9,051 nt of DNA from Sphingomonadales bacterium (GTDB lineage: Bacteria; Pseudomonadota; Alphaproteobacteria; Sphingomonadales; Emcibacteraceae), in assembly GCA_011051815.1 (NCBI GenBank), contig DRKK01000279.1, forward strand, positions 1-9,051, in the 5' to 3' direction. A model generated the notes under the pieces. That model saw only the letters and a program-made list of their open reading frames with translations. It searched no databases and was not told the origin of the DNA. Position numbers and translations under genes: made by a program. Shown piece by piece: positions 1 to 8,644 of the stretch; within the stretch, counting starts at the first letter, position 1; the number at the start of each line of letters is the position of its first letter.

Positions 1-3
1 CAT
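1..3 (-). other. Possible start codon of a divergent gene outside the window
   Basis: The window opens with CAT, which reads ATG on the minus strand. About 10 bases upstream of it on that strand (plus-strand 14-18) is an AGGAA, a usable though slightly distant ribosome binding site. This would place a gene divergent from priA with its body to the left of the window. No coding sequence is visible, so the product cannot be named. The match could be chance. Confidence 0.25.
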
Positions 4-29
4 AAATAAATATTTCCTGATCACCGTTT

Positions 30-35
30 TATAAT
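30..35 (+). promoter_or_regulatory. Candidate -10 box upstream of priA
   Basis: A perfect TATAAT lies about 40 bases upstream of the priA start codon. No convincing -35 hexamer sits 16-18 bases further upstream, where the sequence is simply AT-rich. The same stretch read on the minus strand contains TATTAT, so this short AT-rich leader could serve transcription in both directions. It is proposed from motif and position only. Confidence 0.35.
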
Positions 36-75
36 ATAGTGATGAAAAAAAATACCCCTAATATGGAATATCTCT

Positions 76-2268
76 ATGGGTTGTGACCCCGTCCAGATTC
101 AGGTGCTTCTGCCCCTGCCCCTTTCCGGCCCGTTCGATTATCTGGCGGCGGCGGATATGCCTTTGCGCGCAGGCGATTTTGTCACCGTCCCCCTCGGCAG
201 CCGCACCCTGCAAGGCGTAGTCTGGGATATGTCCCCGAAAAAGAGCAATATAGCCGCGGAAAAATTAAAGTTCGTCCTTGAAAAGCGCGACCTGCCCGCC
301 CTGCCAAGCAGCCTGCGGCAATTCATTGACTGGGTGGCCGCCTATACGCTCTCCCCGCCCGGCGCGGTGCTGAAAATAGCGGTCAGTGTCCCACGCGCCT
401 TTGACAAACCAAAGACCAGAACCCTTTATCGCCTGTCCCCGGACCTGCCGGGCAAACTCACCGAATCGCGCGGGGCCGTGGTGAAAGCCGCCATTAGCGA
501 CATGCCCCTGAGCCTGAAAGACTGGGCCGAGCTGGCCAATGTGGGGCAGGGGGTATTGCGCGGCATGGTCAAGGCCGGACAAATGACCCCTGTGGAAATA
601 ATCGGTGACAGCCCCTACGCCGCCCCCGATGCCGCCCTGATCGGCCCCCGCCTGTCACCGGAACAGCAACAGGCCGCCAAACATCTCACTCAAATGGTGC
701 ACGCGGATCAGTTCAAGCCCGTCCTGCTGGAAGGCATAACCGGTTCCGGCAAAACAGAGGTTTATTTTGAGGCCATTGCCGAAGCCCTCAAGGAGGATGG
801 CGCACAGATTCTGGTCCTGCTGCCGGAAATTGCCCTCACCGCCCAATGGCTGGACAGGTTTGAGGCGCGGTTCGGCGCCCCGCCTGTGGTCTGGCATTCA
901 GAACTGACCCCGGTTCAGCGGCGGCGGGCATGGTGGGCCCTGCGAGAGGACAATCCCGAAAGGCGCGCCCGGGTGGTGGTCGGGGCGCGGTCAGCCTTGT
1001 TTTTGCCCTTCGTCGATCTGAAGCTGATTGTGGTGGATGAGGAACATTCCGCCACCTTCAAACAGGAGGACGGGGTGATGTATCAGGGCCGGGATATGGC
1101 TGTGGTCCGCGCCATGCAGACCGCCTGCCCGATCATTCTGGCCTCGGCCACCCCGTCACTGGAAACCATCCTCAATGCCCAGGCCGGGAAATATGACTGG
1201 CTTTATCTGGGGGAGCGTCACGGCACCGCCATCCTGCCGGATATGAAGGTCATTGACCTGCGGGCAGAGAAATTAAAGAGCGGTACTTGGCTGTCGGATC
1301 CCCTGCGCGCGGCCCTTGCCCAAAATCTGGCCCGGGGGGAGCAATCTTTGCTCTATCTGAACCGCCGGGGCTATGCGCCGCTGACCCTGTGCCGGACTTG
1401 CGGCCACCGGATGGAATGCCCCCATTGCAGCGCGTGGCTGGTGGAGCATCGCAAGGGCGGGCGGCTGTCCTGTCACCATTGCGGCTTTTCCTGTGCCATG
1501 CCAAAGACCTGCCCGGAATGTGACAGCACAGGCAGTATGGTTGCTTGCGGTCCCGGTGTGGAACGGGTAGCGGAAGAAGCCCAGGCCCTGTTCCCCGAAG
1601 CCCGAATCGCGGTCATGGCCAGCGATGAAATCGCATCACCCGCTGACCTGCGTCAGATGATCACCCGAATTGCGGACCATGAGGTTGACCTGATCATCGG
1701 CACCCAGATCGTCACCAAAGGCCATCATTTCCCCATGCTGACCCTTGTGGGGGTGGTGGATGCGGACCTTGGACTAGGTGGCGGTGACCCGCGCGCCGCC
1801 GAGCGTACATGGCAACAGCTGGAACAGGTGGCGGGCCGGGCCGGGCGCGCGGACCATCGGGGACAGGTCTTGTTCCAAACCCATATGCCGGACCACCCGG
1901 TGCTGGCGGCACTGATCAGCGGGGACGGTCAGGCCTTTCTGGAACAAGAAGCACAGGACCGGGAGCAACAGAATTTACCGCCTTTTGGCAAGCTGGCCGC
2001 GATTATTATCTCGGGCAAGGATTTTAACGCCACCGCTAAAACCGCCCGGCGTCTGGCCGCCCTTGCGCCGAAGAATAGTGGAATCACTGTTTTAGGTCCG
2101 GTGCCGGCCCCCATGGCCTTCCTGCGCGGCAAACATCGTTTCCGCTTGCTGATCAAGGCGGATAAACAGGTAAAGCTGCAAAAAATAATGGCCGACTGGC
2201 TCAATAGCTGCGCCCTTGAGCGGGGCATCACCCTTCAGGTTGATATTGATCCCTACAGCTTTTTCTAA
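76..2268 (+). CDS. priA: Primosomal protein N' (replication restart helicase PriA)
   Basis: PriA is a 3'-to-5' superfamily 2 DNA helicase that recognises stalled or collapsed replication forks and starts reloading of the replicative helicase. The 730-residue product has the full family layout. The N-terminal 3'-DNA-end-binding region is at about residues 8-100 and a winged-helix region at about 110-180. Helicase lobe 1 has Walker A GITGSGKTE (220-228), Walker B DEEH (321-324) and SATPS (357-361). A zinc-binding insert has eight cysteines (439, 442, 448, 451, 466, 469, 479, 482). Lobe 2 has GTQIVTKGH (542-550) and QVAGRAGR (584-591). The C-terminus ends in DPYSFF. The ATG start is supported by GGAA 7 bases upstream (65-68) and by the N-terminal family match. 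Length is normal and no key motif is missing. Its stop codon overlaps that of the convergent gene on the other strand. Confidence 0.97.
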   Translation: MGCDPVQIQVLLPLPLSGPFDYLAAADMPLRAGDFVTVPLGSRTLQGVVWDMSPKKSNIAAEKLKFVLEKRDLPALPSSLRQFIDWVAAYTLSPPGAVLKIAVSVPRAFDKPKTRTLYRLSPDLPGKLTESRGAVVKAAISDMPLSLKDWAELANVGQGVLRGMVKAGQMTPVEIIGDSPYAAPDAALIGPRLSPEQQQAAKHLTQMVHADQFKPVLLEGITGSGKTEVYFEAIAEALKEDGAQILVLLPEIALTAQWLDRFEARFGAPPVVWHSELTPVQRRRAWWALREDNPERRARVVVGARSALFLPFVDLKLIVVDEEHSATFKQEDGVMYQGRDMAVVRAMQTACPIILASATPSLETILNAQAGKYDWLYLGERHGTAILPDMKVIDLRAEKLKSGTWLSDPLRAALAQNLARGEQSLLYLNRRGYAPLTLCRTCGHRMECPHCSAWLVEHRKGGRLSCHHCGFSCAMPKTCPECDSTGSMVACGPGVERVAEEAQALFPEARIAVMASDEIASPADLRQMITRIADHEVDLIIGTQIVTKGHHFPMLTLVGVVDADLGLGGGDPRAAERTWQQLEQVAGRAGRADHRGQVLFQTHMPDHPVLAALISGDGQAFLEQEAQDREQQNLPPFGKLAAIIISGKDFNATAKTARRLAALAPKNSGITVLGPVPAPMAFLRGKHRFRLLIKADKQVKLQKIMADWLNSCALERGITLQVDIDPYSFF

Positions 2269-3965
2269 ATCCCGAAATGAGTGAATAGATATTCCAGCGT
2301 ATAGACCCGGCCAAGTAGGCCCGCATCCTTTATCTCATCCAACTTGAAATAGTGCGACATATGGGGGTTCTTATATTGCCCCGCCAATGTATCTGGCAGG
2401 GTCAATTCCCGCATCCTGTGCTGAATAGCATAGCTGTAGCGCCGCAGGAAGGTGGGGCGGTAATAGGTCAGATAGTTTTTTATCTTGACCTTTAACGGCA
2501 CAGGCTCGTCAAAGGCGTAGCCATAATCAGACGGATAGGCCGCAAGTTCAGGGCTGATGGCCTTAATCACCGCCGCCTGAAAGACCCCATGGTTTTTATG
2601 AGCTAGCGGAATGGTCAGGGCCAGCCGGATCAGGGGATAGGAAATAAACGGCGTCAGATAAGGCCCAAGCCGGGTATTATTGTTATTATCCCGCGCCGTC
2701 CAATAGCGCAGGCGAAAGGCGGGATAGGCATATTCCACCTGTTCCCGGTTCAAAAGATCGGACGAAGCCCCCAACGCCACCCTGATTTTGTCATGGAGCG
2801 CGTCCCGGTAATCCCCTTCGTTAAACCCATCCTGACAGATGCTTGTACTATACCGGGAATAGAAACTGTTAATCAGGTTATTGATGGTGAAACGGCCTTG
2901 GGGCAGATAGAAAAAATTGCGGAAAATTTCACCGCCGCCGCCGTTAAATACCATATGGCCGTGGTCTGCCCGTTGTCGCCGGGTGTCCATATTGGCCCCG
3001 AAATCAAAGATACCCTCGCCCGGTAAACCGTCCAAGCCATAGAAATTATCCTCTATGGCCGCCGCATATTTCGCTCCGGACAATCGGGGATAATCCGCCT
3101 TGTTGATATGGTGCAGGGGAAAGTCCGCGCCCGCTGAAATGTTTTTGGCCACCTTCACATCGGGGCTGTCATCGGGACCATAGACATAAACCTGCGGACG
3201 GCTGCCGCTGTCTTGCAACAGGGCCAGCATCAGACGCGAATCATAGCCGCCAGACAAGGCCGTTCTGATCTTGTCACCAAAAACATTGGCCACCGGCTTA
3301 ACCCCGTCCCGCAATAAGGCCACCGCTTCCTCAACAAGCTGAGGGCAGGCGGCCGAAGAAGGTGAAAAATCAAACGTCAGATTTTTTGGCCGGGCGATCA
3401 GACCATCCGGGGTCACGTCAAATATTTTCAAACTGTCAAGACAGGTCACTTCCTTAAAGACCGTATCCCCACCGTATGTGGTTTCCTGAAAGGCATATTC
3501 ATAGATGGCCTGCGGGTTTGGCGTCAAATGGGGTGAGGCCGCCGCCGCGCTGAGAAAAGATGATGACCAAAGACTTTCTGTATCATTTTGATACACTCTG
3601 TTGCCGCCCATGGGGTCTGTGATCAGATACAGGCGATCATTCTTTCTAATGATCAGGGTAAAGAGACCTGAAAAATCCCCCGGTTCATATTGATCCGGGC
3701 TAAAGTCCGCCAGAAAAAGCGTCAGGGCATCCTTGCCCATGCGGCCTTTATAAATAAAGCAACCGGAGGAACCACAGAAATTACCCTGTTCATCCTCAAA
3801 GAAATTATCAAGGGGGGATTTCTGCTTGGGAAAGACCTGAAGGACATAAGAATGATGCTCGGCAAGGCGCGGATTTACGGACCCCTGTTTTGCCAGGCTG
3901 GACAGTGCACTTTGGACAGCCCGCTCGGCAATCCGGTCTTTATGGTAAAGGAGAAAATCCCCCAT
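2265..3965 (-). CDS. Asparagine synthase-like protein without the glutaminase cysteine
   Basis: This 566-residue protein resembles the asparagine synthetase B / beta-lactam synthetase superfamily. Residues about 1-190 look like the Ntn-type glutaminase fold (for example GDFSGLFTLIIRKNDRLYLI followed by TDPMGG, about 96-120). However, residue 2 is glycine, where glutamine-hydrolysing members have cysteine. The synthetase half has the PP-loop SGGYDSR (238-244), which binds ATP for adenylation of a carboxylate. It also has SPDVKVAKNIS (267-277), a glycine-rich NGGGGEIFR (341-349) where AsnB has its SGEGSDE-type loop, and RDNNNN...LGPYLTPF (425-440). No signal peptide or membrane segment is evident, so it is probably cytoplasmic. 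The ATG start has AAAGGTG upstream with AGG 6 bases away, and an in-frame TAA directly before it. It probably activates a carboxylate for attack by ammonia or another amine. Related proteins occur in polysaccharide and peptide-modification loci, but no such partners are present here. The substrate is unknown. Confidence 0.85.
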   Translation of the reverse strand: MGDFLLYHKDRIAERAVQSALSSLAKQGSVNPRLAEHHSYVLQVFPKQKSPLDNFFEDEQGNFCGSSGCFIYKGRMGKDALTLFLADFSPDQYEPGDFSGLFTLIIRKNDRLYLITDPMGGNRVYQNDTESLWSSSFLSAAAASPHLTPNPQAIYEYAFQETTYGGDTVFKEVTCLDSLKIFDVTPDGLIARPKNLTFDFSPSSAACPQLVEEAVALLRDGVKPVANVFGDKIRTALSGGYDSRLMLALLQDSGSRPQVYVYGPDDSPDVKVAKNISAGADFPLHHINKADYPRLSGAKYAAAIEDNFYGLDGLPGEGIFDFGANMDTRRQRADHGHMVFNGGGGEIFRNFFYLPQGRFTINNLINSFYSRYSTSICQDGFNEGDYRDALHDKIRVALGASSDLLNREQVEYAYPAFRLRYWTARDNNNNTRLGPYLTPFISYPLIRLALTIPLAHKNHGVFQAAVIKAISPELAAYPSDYGYAFDEPVPLKVKIKNYLTYYRPTFLRRYSYAIQHRMRELTLPDTLAGQYKNPHMSHYFKLDEIKDAGLLGRVYTLEYLFTHFGI

Positions 3966-3971
3966 TTAACA

Positions 3972-3976
3972 CCTTT
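3972..3976 (-). promoter_or_regulatory. Ribosome binding site fixing the start of the asparagine synthase-like gene
   Basis: On the minus strand AAAGG lies 6 bases before the ATG at 3965. An in-frame TAA (3966-3968) immediately precedes that ATG, so no longer reading frame is possible. Together these fix the N-terminus as Met-Gly, with no cysteine at position 2. Confidence 0.7.
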
Positions 3977-4021
3977 CTGTCACCAAAAAATCCATCCCCG
4001 TACTTTAATGTCCCTGATACT

Positions 4022-4050
4022 TCTGTACGGGATTGGTCAAAAAAGATCAA
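4022..4050 (-). promoter_or_regulatory. Candidate promoter of the asparagine synthase-like gene
   Basis: Read on the minus strand, TTGATC (4050-4045) and TACAGA (4027-4022) are separated by 17 bases. This is a sigma70-like arrangement that would give a leader of roughly 50 bases before the start at 3965. The hexamers match the consensus only in part (TTGA, and TA-A), so this is a proposal from spacing and location. Part of the -35 also belongs to a small inverted repeat (4033-4050). Confidence 0.3.
4033..4050. repeat. Short inverted repeat with an A6 spacer
   Basis: TTGGTC (4033-4038) and GATCAA (4045-4050) are complementary except at one position, which would be a G-U pair in RNA. They are separated by six A residues. 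The repeat sits in the divergent intergenic region and overlaps the candidate -35 of the leftward promoter. It could be an operator half-site pair or be accidental, since six pairs is short. Confidence 0.3.
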
Positions 4051-4067
4051 GTTCCGCATTTGCTGTC

Positions 4068-4096
4068 TTGAAGTCTTAAGATCACTGTGCTAGGTA
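4068..4096 (+). promoter_or_regulatory. Candidate promoter of the atpHAGDC operon
   Basis: TTGAAG (4068-4073) is followed after 17 bases by TAGGTA (4091-4096). The latter is preceded by TGC, giving an extended -10 arrangement (TGnTA). The -10 hexamer itself is a weak match. Transcription would start near 4103, about 40 bases before atpH. The -35 overlaps a tandem pair of related 8-mers, TCTTGAAG and TCTTAAGA (4066-4081). A promoter is expected here because the gene upstream runs in the opposite direction, but the exact boxes are uncertain. Confidence 0.35.
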
Positions 4097-4134
4097 ACGC
4101 GCAAACAAATGTATCTTTTGCAATAATAACTTTT

Positions 4135-4140
4135 GAGGAA
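4135..4140 (+). promoter_or_regulatory. Ribosome binding site of atpH, arguing for a TTG start
   Basis: GAGGAA is a good Shine-Dalgarno sequence but directly abuts the ATG at 4141, leaving no spacer. The in-frame TTG at 4147 would have a spacer of 6 bases, which is close to ideal. Translation may therefore begin at the TTG, giving a product two residues shorter. Confidence 0.55.
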
Positions 4141-4731
4141 ATGGCGTTGTCATCTGATGTGACTTCAAATATTGTTTCTGAAAATCTGACCATTACTGGG
4201 CTTGCTGGCCGTTATGCCATTGCCCTGTTTGATTTGGCCAAAGAAGCGAAAAACCTGAAAAAGATCGCTCAGAATATGACCGATCTCGCCCAAATGCTGG
4301 CGATCAGTACGGACCTTAACGCCCTGACCCTAAATCCGGTTATTTCCGCCGGGGATAAAGCCCGGGCCATGGCCGCCGTTGCCAAAGCCGCAGACTTTGA
4401 CCCGCTTGTGGCCAATTTCATCGGTGTGGTTGCCGCCAATGGCCGTCTGGACCATCTCGAAAATATTATCTCGGAATTCGGCAGGATTCTCGCCCATCAT
4501 AATGGTGAAGTGAGCGCCTCTGTCACAACGGCCAACAAGCTGACAAAAGCACAGCTTGATGCGCTGAAAACAAAACTTAAATCAATGGTCGGCAGCAAAG
4601 TGACTGTGGATACGGACGTTGACGAGGGCCTCCTTGGGGGCATGGTCGTCAAAATAGGTTCCCGCATGATCGATTCGTCGCTAAAGACCAAACTCGCTAA
4701 TCTTGAAGAATCAATGAAAGAGGTTGGATAA
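4141..4731 (+). CDS. atpH: F1Fo ATP synthase subunit delta
   Basis: Delta (the OSCP homologue) sits on top of the F1 head and ties it to the peripheral stalk, so that the alpha-beta ring does not turn with the rotor. From the ATG at 4141 the product is 196 residues. The N-terminal helical domain begins at about residue 18 ([15 protein letters not shown]). The C-terminal part holds the conserved delta signature near residues 155-173 ([13 protein letters not shown]). Length is slightly above the usual 180-190, and the extra lies in a poorly conserved N-terminal tail. A GTG at 4087 would add 18 residues with no family resemblance and would lie inside the candidate promoter, so it is rejected. 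A TTG at 4147 is a real alternative because of ribosome binding site spacing. It is the first gene of the operon, and its TAA shares one base with the atpA start. Confidence 0.95.
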   Translation: MALSSDVTSNIVSENLTITGLAGRYAIALFDLAKEAKNLKKIAQNMTDLAQMLAISTDLNALTLNPVISAGDKARAMAAVAKAADFDPLVANFIGVVAANGRLDHLENIISEFGRILAHHNGEVSASVTTANKLTKAQLDALKTKLKSMVGSKVTVDTDVDEGLLGGMVVKIGSRMIDSSLKTKLANLEESMKEVG

Positions 4732-6260
4732 TGGACATCCGTGCAGCGGAAATATCTAAGATCCTGAAAGAGCAAATTGCCAATTTTGGTGACGAAGCAG
4801 AAGTTTCAGAAGTTGGTAAAGTTCTCTCAGTCGGGGACGGTATCGCCCGTATCTACGGACTTGACAATGTTCAGGCCGGTGAAATGGTCGAATTTCCCGG
4901 CAAGGTCATGGGCATGGCCCTTAACCTTGAAGCCGATAATGTGGGGGTCGTGATTTTCGGATCTGACCGCGACATTAAAGAAGGCGACACGGTTAAACGG
5001 ACCGGCAACATCGTGGATGTTCCCGTGGGCCGCGGCCTGCTGGGCCGCGTGGTTGACGCGCTGGGCAATCCCATCGACGGCAAGGGACCCTTGACTGACG
5101 TTAAGCGGACCCGTGTTGAAGTAAAAGCACCGGGCATTATCCCCCGTAAATCCGTGCATGAGCCTGTACAAACCGGCCTTAAAGCCATTGACAGTCTGGT
5201 GCCCATCGGGCGCGGTCAACGCGAATTGATCATTGGTGACCGCCAGACCGGTAAAACCGCTGTGGCGATTGATACTTTCCTCAATCAGAAAGAAATCAAC
5301 GCCGGGGACGACGAAAGCAAGAAACTTTATTGTATCTATGTGGCCGTGGGACAGAAACGCTCCACCGTAGCCCAGATCGTAAAAGCATTGGAAGAACGCG
5401 GCGCCATGGAATATTCAATCGTTGTGGCCGCGACCGCATCCGAGCCTGCCCCTCTGCAATTCCTGGCCCCCTATACCGGGACCGCTATGGGTGAATTTTT
5501 CCGTGACGGCGGCATGCATGCCCTGATCGTTCATGATGACCTGTCCAAACAGGCCGTGGCTTATCGTCAGATGTCCTTGTTGCTGCGTCGTCCGCCGGGC
5601 CGTGAAGCCTATCCCGGTGATGTGTTCTATCTGCATTCCCGCCTTCTGGAACGGGCCGCAAAAATGAATGATGACAATGGCAATGGCTCCCTAACCGCCC
5701 TGCCGATCATTGAAACACAGGCCGGTGACGTGTCTGCTTATATCCCGACCAACGTGATTTCCATCACCGACGGTCAGATCTTTCTGGAAACAGAGCTTTT
5801 CTATCAGGGTATTCGTCCGGCCATTAACGTGGGCCTCAGCGTGTCTCGTGTGGGATCATCCGCCCAGACCAAGGCCATGAAGCAGGTGTCCGGCTCCATT
5901 AAACTGGAACTGGCCCAATATCGTGAGATGGCGGCCTTTGCCCAGTTCGGGTCCGATCTTGATGCCGCAACCCAGCAATTGCTGAACCGTGGCGCGCGCC
6001 TGACCGAGCTTTTGAAGCAGGCACAATATTCCCCCATGTCCGTGGCGGAACAGGTTGTGTCCATCTTCTCCGGTGTGAATGGTTATCTTGACAAGGTCGA
6101 GGTGTCTGCAATTGGCCGTTTTGAAGAAACTTTGATAGCCGAAATGCATTCCCGTCACAAGGATGTGCTGGATACCATCAACAGCGAGGGCAAGGTTTCC
6201 GATGAAACCCAGGCCAAGCTGAAAGATATTCTCGAAAATCTTGTGAAGAATTTTGTCTAA
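4731..6260 (+). CDS. atpA: F1Fo ATP synthase subunit alpha
   Basis: Alpha alternates with beta in the F1 hexamer. It carries the non-catalytic nucleotide sites and lends an arginine to each catalytic site. The 509-residue protein has normal length and all landmarks. The N-terminal helix and beta-barrel occupy about residues 1-95. The P-loop is GDRQTGKT (169-176), and [10 protein letters not shown] (363-372) is the alpha/beta family signature. Arg373 directly after it is the expected arginine finger. A helical C-terminal domain follows. Translation is probably coupled to atpH, since the two genes share one base in TAATG, and GAGG lies 7 bases before the start (4720-4723). Nothing unusual was seen. 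Confidence 0.98.
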   Translation: MDIRAAEISKILKEQIANFGDEAEVSEVGKVLSVGDGIARIYGLDNVQAGEMVEFPGKVMGMALNLEADNVGVVIFGSDRDIKEGDTVKRTGNIVDVPVGRGLLGRVVDALGNPIDGKGPLTDVKRTRVEVKAPGIIPRKSVHEPVQTGLKAIDSLVPIGRGQRELIIGDRQTGKTAVAIDTFLNQKEINAGDDESKKLYCIYVAVGQKRSTVAQIVKALEERGAMEYSIVVAATASEPAPLQFLAPYTGTAMGEFFRDGGMHALIVHDDLSKQAVAYRQMSLLLRRPPGREAYPGDVFYLHSRLLERAAKMNDDNGNGSLTALPIIETQAGDVSAYIPTNVISITDGQIFLETELFYQGIRPAINVGLSVSRVGSSAQTKAMKQVSGSIKLELAQYREMAAFAQFGSDLDAATQQLLNRGARLTELLKQAQYSPMSVAEQVVSIFSGVNGYLDKVEVSAIGRFEETLIAEMHSRHKDVLDTINSEGKVSDETQAKLKDILENLVKNFV

Positions 6261-6285
6261 AGCAATTTTTTAGGATCAAGTCAGT

Positions 6286-7164
6286 ATGGCTAACCTTAAA
6301 GACCTCAGAAACCGGATCGCAAGTGTGCAAAGCACGCAGAAGATCACCAAGGCCATGAAAATGGTTGCGGCCTCCAAATTGCGCCGGGCACAGGAAGCGG
6401 CCGAAGCGGCACGCCCTTACGCGGAACGCATGGAAAATGTTCTGGCGTCACTGGCGTCCAGCATGGTTGGACAGGTCGGCGGGCCGCGCCTTCTGGCCGG
6501 AACCGGGAAAGACCAGATTCAGCTGGTGGTGGTAGCCACATCCGAACGCGGATTATGCGGCGGATTTAACACCAACATCGTCAAAGGGGCCCGGGCCAGA
6601 ATTTCCAGCCTGATCAAGGATGGCAAGGACGTCAAGATTGTCACCATTGGCAAAAAAGGCGCCGCCTCCCTGAAACGGGAATTCAGCAGCCGCATAATCA
6701 AGCATTTCGACATGTCCCATGTGAAACGGCTCAGCTATAGTGACGCCGGGCCAATTACCGATTATCTGTTAAGTGCCTATGACGCCGGTAAATTTGATGT
6801 TTGCACGCTTTTTTACGCCAAATTCCAGTCGGCCCTGACCCAGATTGTCACGGCCCAGCAAATGATCCCCGCCTCCTATGATCCGGATATGACCGTTGAT
6901 CTTGGCGGGGCAGCTTATGATTATGAGCCCGATGAGACAGAAATTCTAGAAGAACTGCTGCCCCGGAATGTGGGCGTTCAGCTTTTCCGGGCCTTGCTTG
7001 AAAATGCCGCCAGCGAACAGGGATCGCGCATGACCGCCATGGACAGCGCCACCCGTAATGCCGGTGAAATGATTGACAGCCTGCGGACCACCTATAACCG
7101 GACCCGTCAGGCCGTGATTACCAATGAGTTGATTGAAATTATCTCAGGTGCGGAAGCGCTCTGA
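6286..7164 (+). CDS. atpG: F1Fo ATP synthase subunit gamma
   Basis: Gamma is the rotating central shaft whose long N- and C-terminal helices form a coiled coil inside the alpha-beta ring. The 292-residue product starts MANLKDLRNRI and continues through ITKAMKMVAASKLRRA, the conserved N-terminal helix. It has the conserved SERGLCGGFN segment (about 86-95) and ends with ITNELIEIISGAEAL (278-292), which matches the gamma signature. Its length fits an ordinary alphaproteobacterial gamma, and no chloroplast-type regulatory cysteine insert is seen. It follows atpA after 25 bases, with AGGA 10 bases before the ATG. Its TGA is followed at once by an in-frame TAA (7165-7167), giving a tandem stop. Confidence 0.97.
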   Translation: MANLKDLRNRIASVQSTQKITKAMKMVAASKLRRAQEAAEAARPYAERMENVLASLASSMVGQVGGPRLLAGTGKDQIQLVVVATSERGLCGGFNTNIVKGARARISSLIKDGKDVKIVTIGKKGAASLKREFSSRIIKHFDMSHVKRLSYSDAGPITDYLLSAYDAGKFDVCTLFYAKFQSALTQIVTAQQMIPASYDPDMTVDLGGAAYDYEPDETEILEELLPRNVGVQLFRALLENAASEQGSRMTAMDSATRNAGEMIDSLRTTYNRTRQAVITNELIEIISGAEAL

Positions 7165-7172
7165 TAACGTTA
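7165..7172. repeat. Perfect 8-base palindrome after atpG
   Basis: TAACGTTA begins directly after the atpG stop codon, in the 34-base gap before atpD. It is too short for a terminator and has no T-run behind it. It is recorded only as the one symmetric element inside the operon spacers. Confidence 0.3.
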
Positions 7173-7180
7173 AGATTTGA

Positions 7181-8623
<1,443 letters not shown>

Positions 8624-8644
8624 GCGATAAGGGAAGCCGTCATT

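Noticed and set aside
1392..1521. The cysteine cluster in the middle of priA as a separate zinc protein or an insertion
   Set aside because: An eight-cysteine two-zinc insert at this place is a normal part of PriA.
3690..4079. A 129-codon open frame on the plus strand crossing from the orphan gene into the intergenic region
   Set aside because: It is mostly antisense to a gene with clear family motifs, has no recognisable protein character, and its tail overlaps both candidate promoters.
4087..4140. GTG 4087 as the start of atpH, adding 18 residues
   Set aside because: The added residues do not resemble delta subunits, the codon lies within the proposed promoter, and a ribosome binding site occurs much closer to 4141-4147.
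4827..5219. Overlapping minus-strand open frames of 130 and 111 codons opposite atpA
   Set aside because: They are antisense shadows of a strongly conserved gene, with no ribosome binding sites or motifs.
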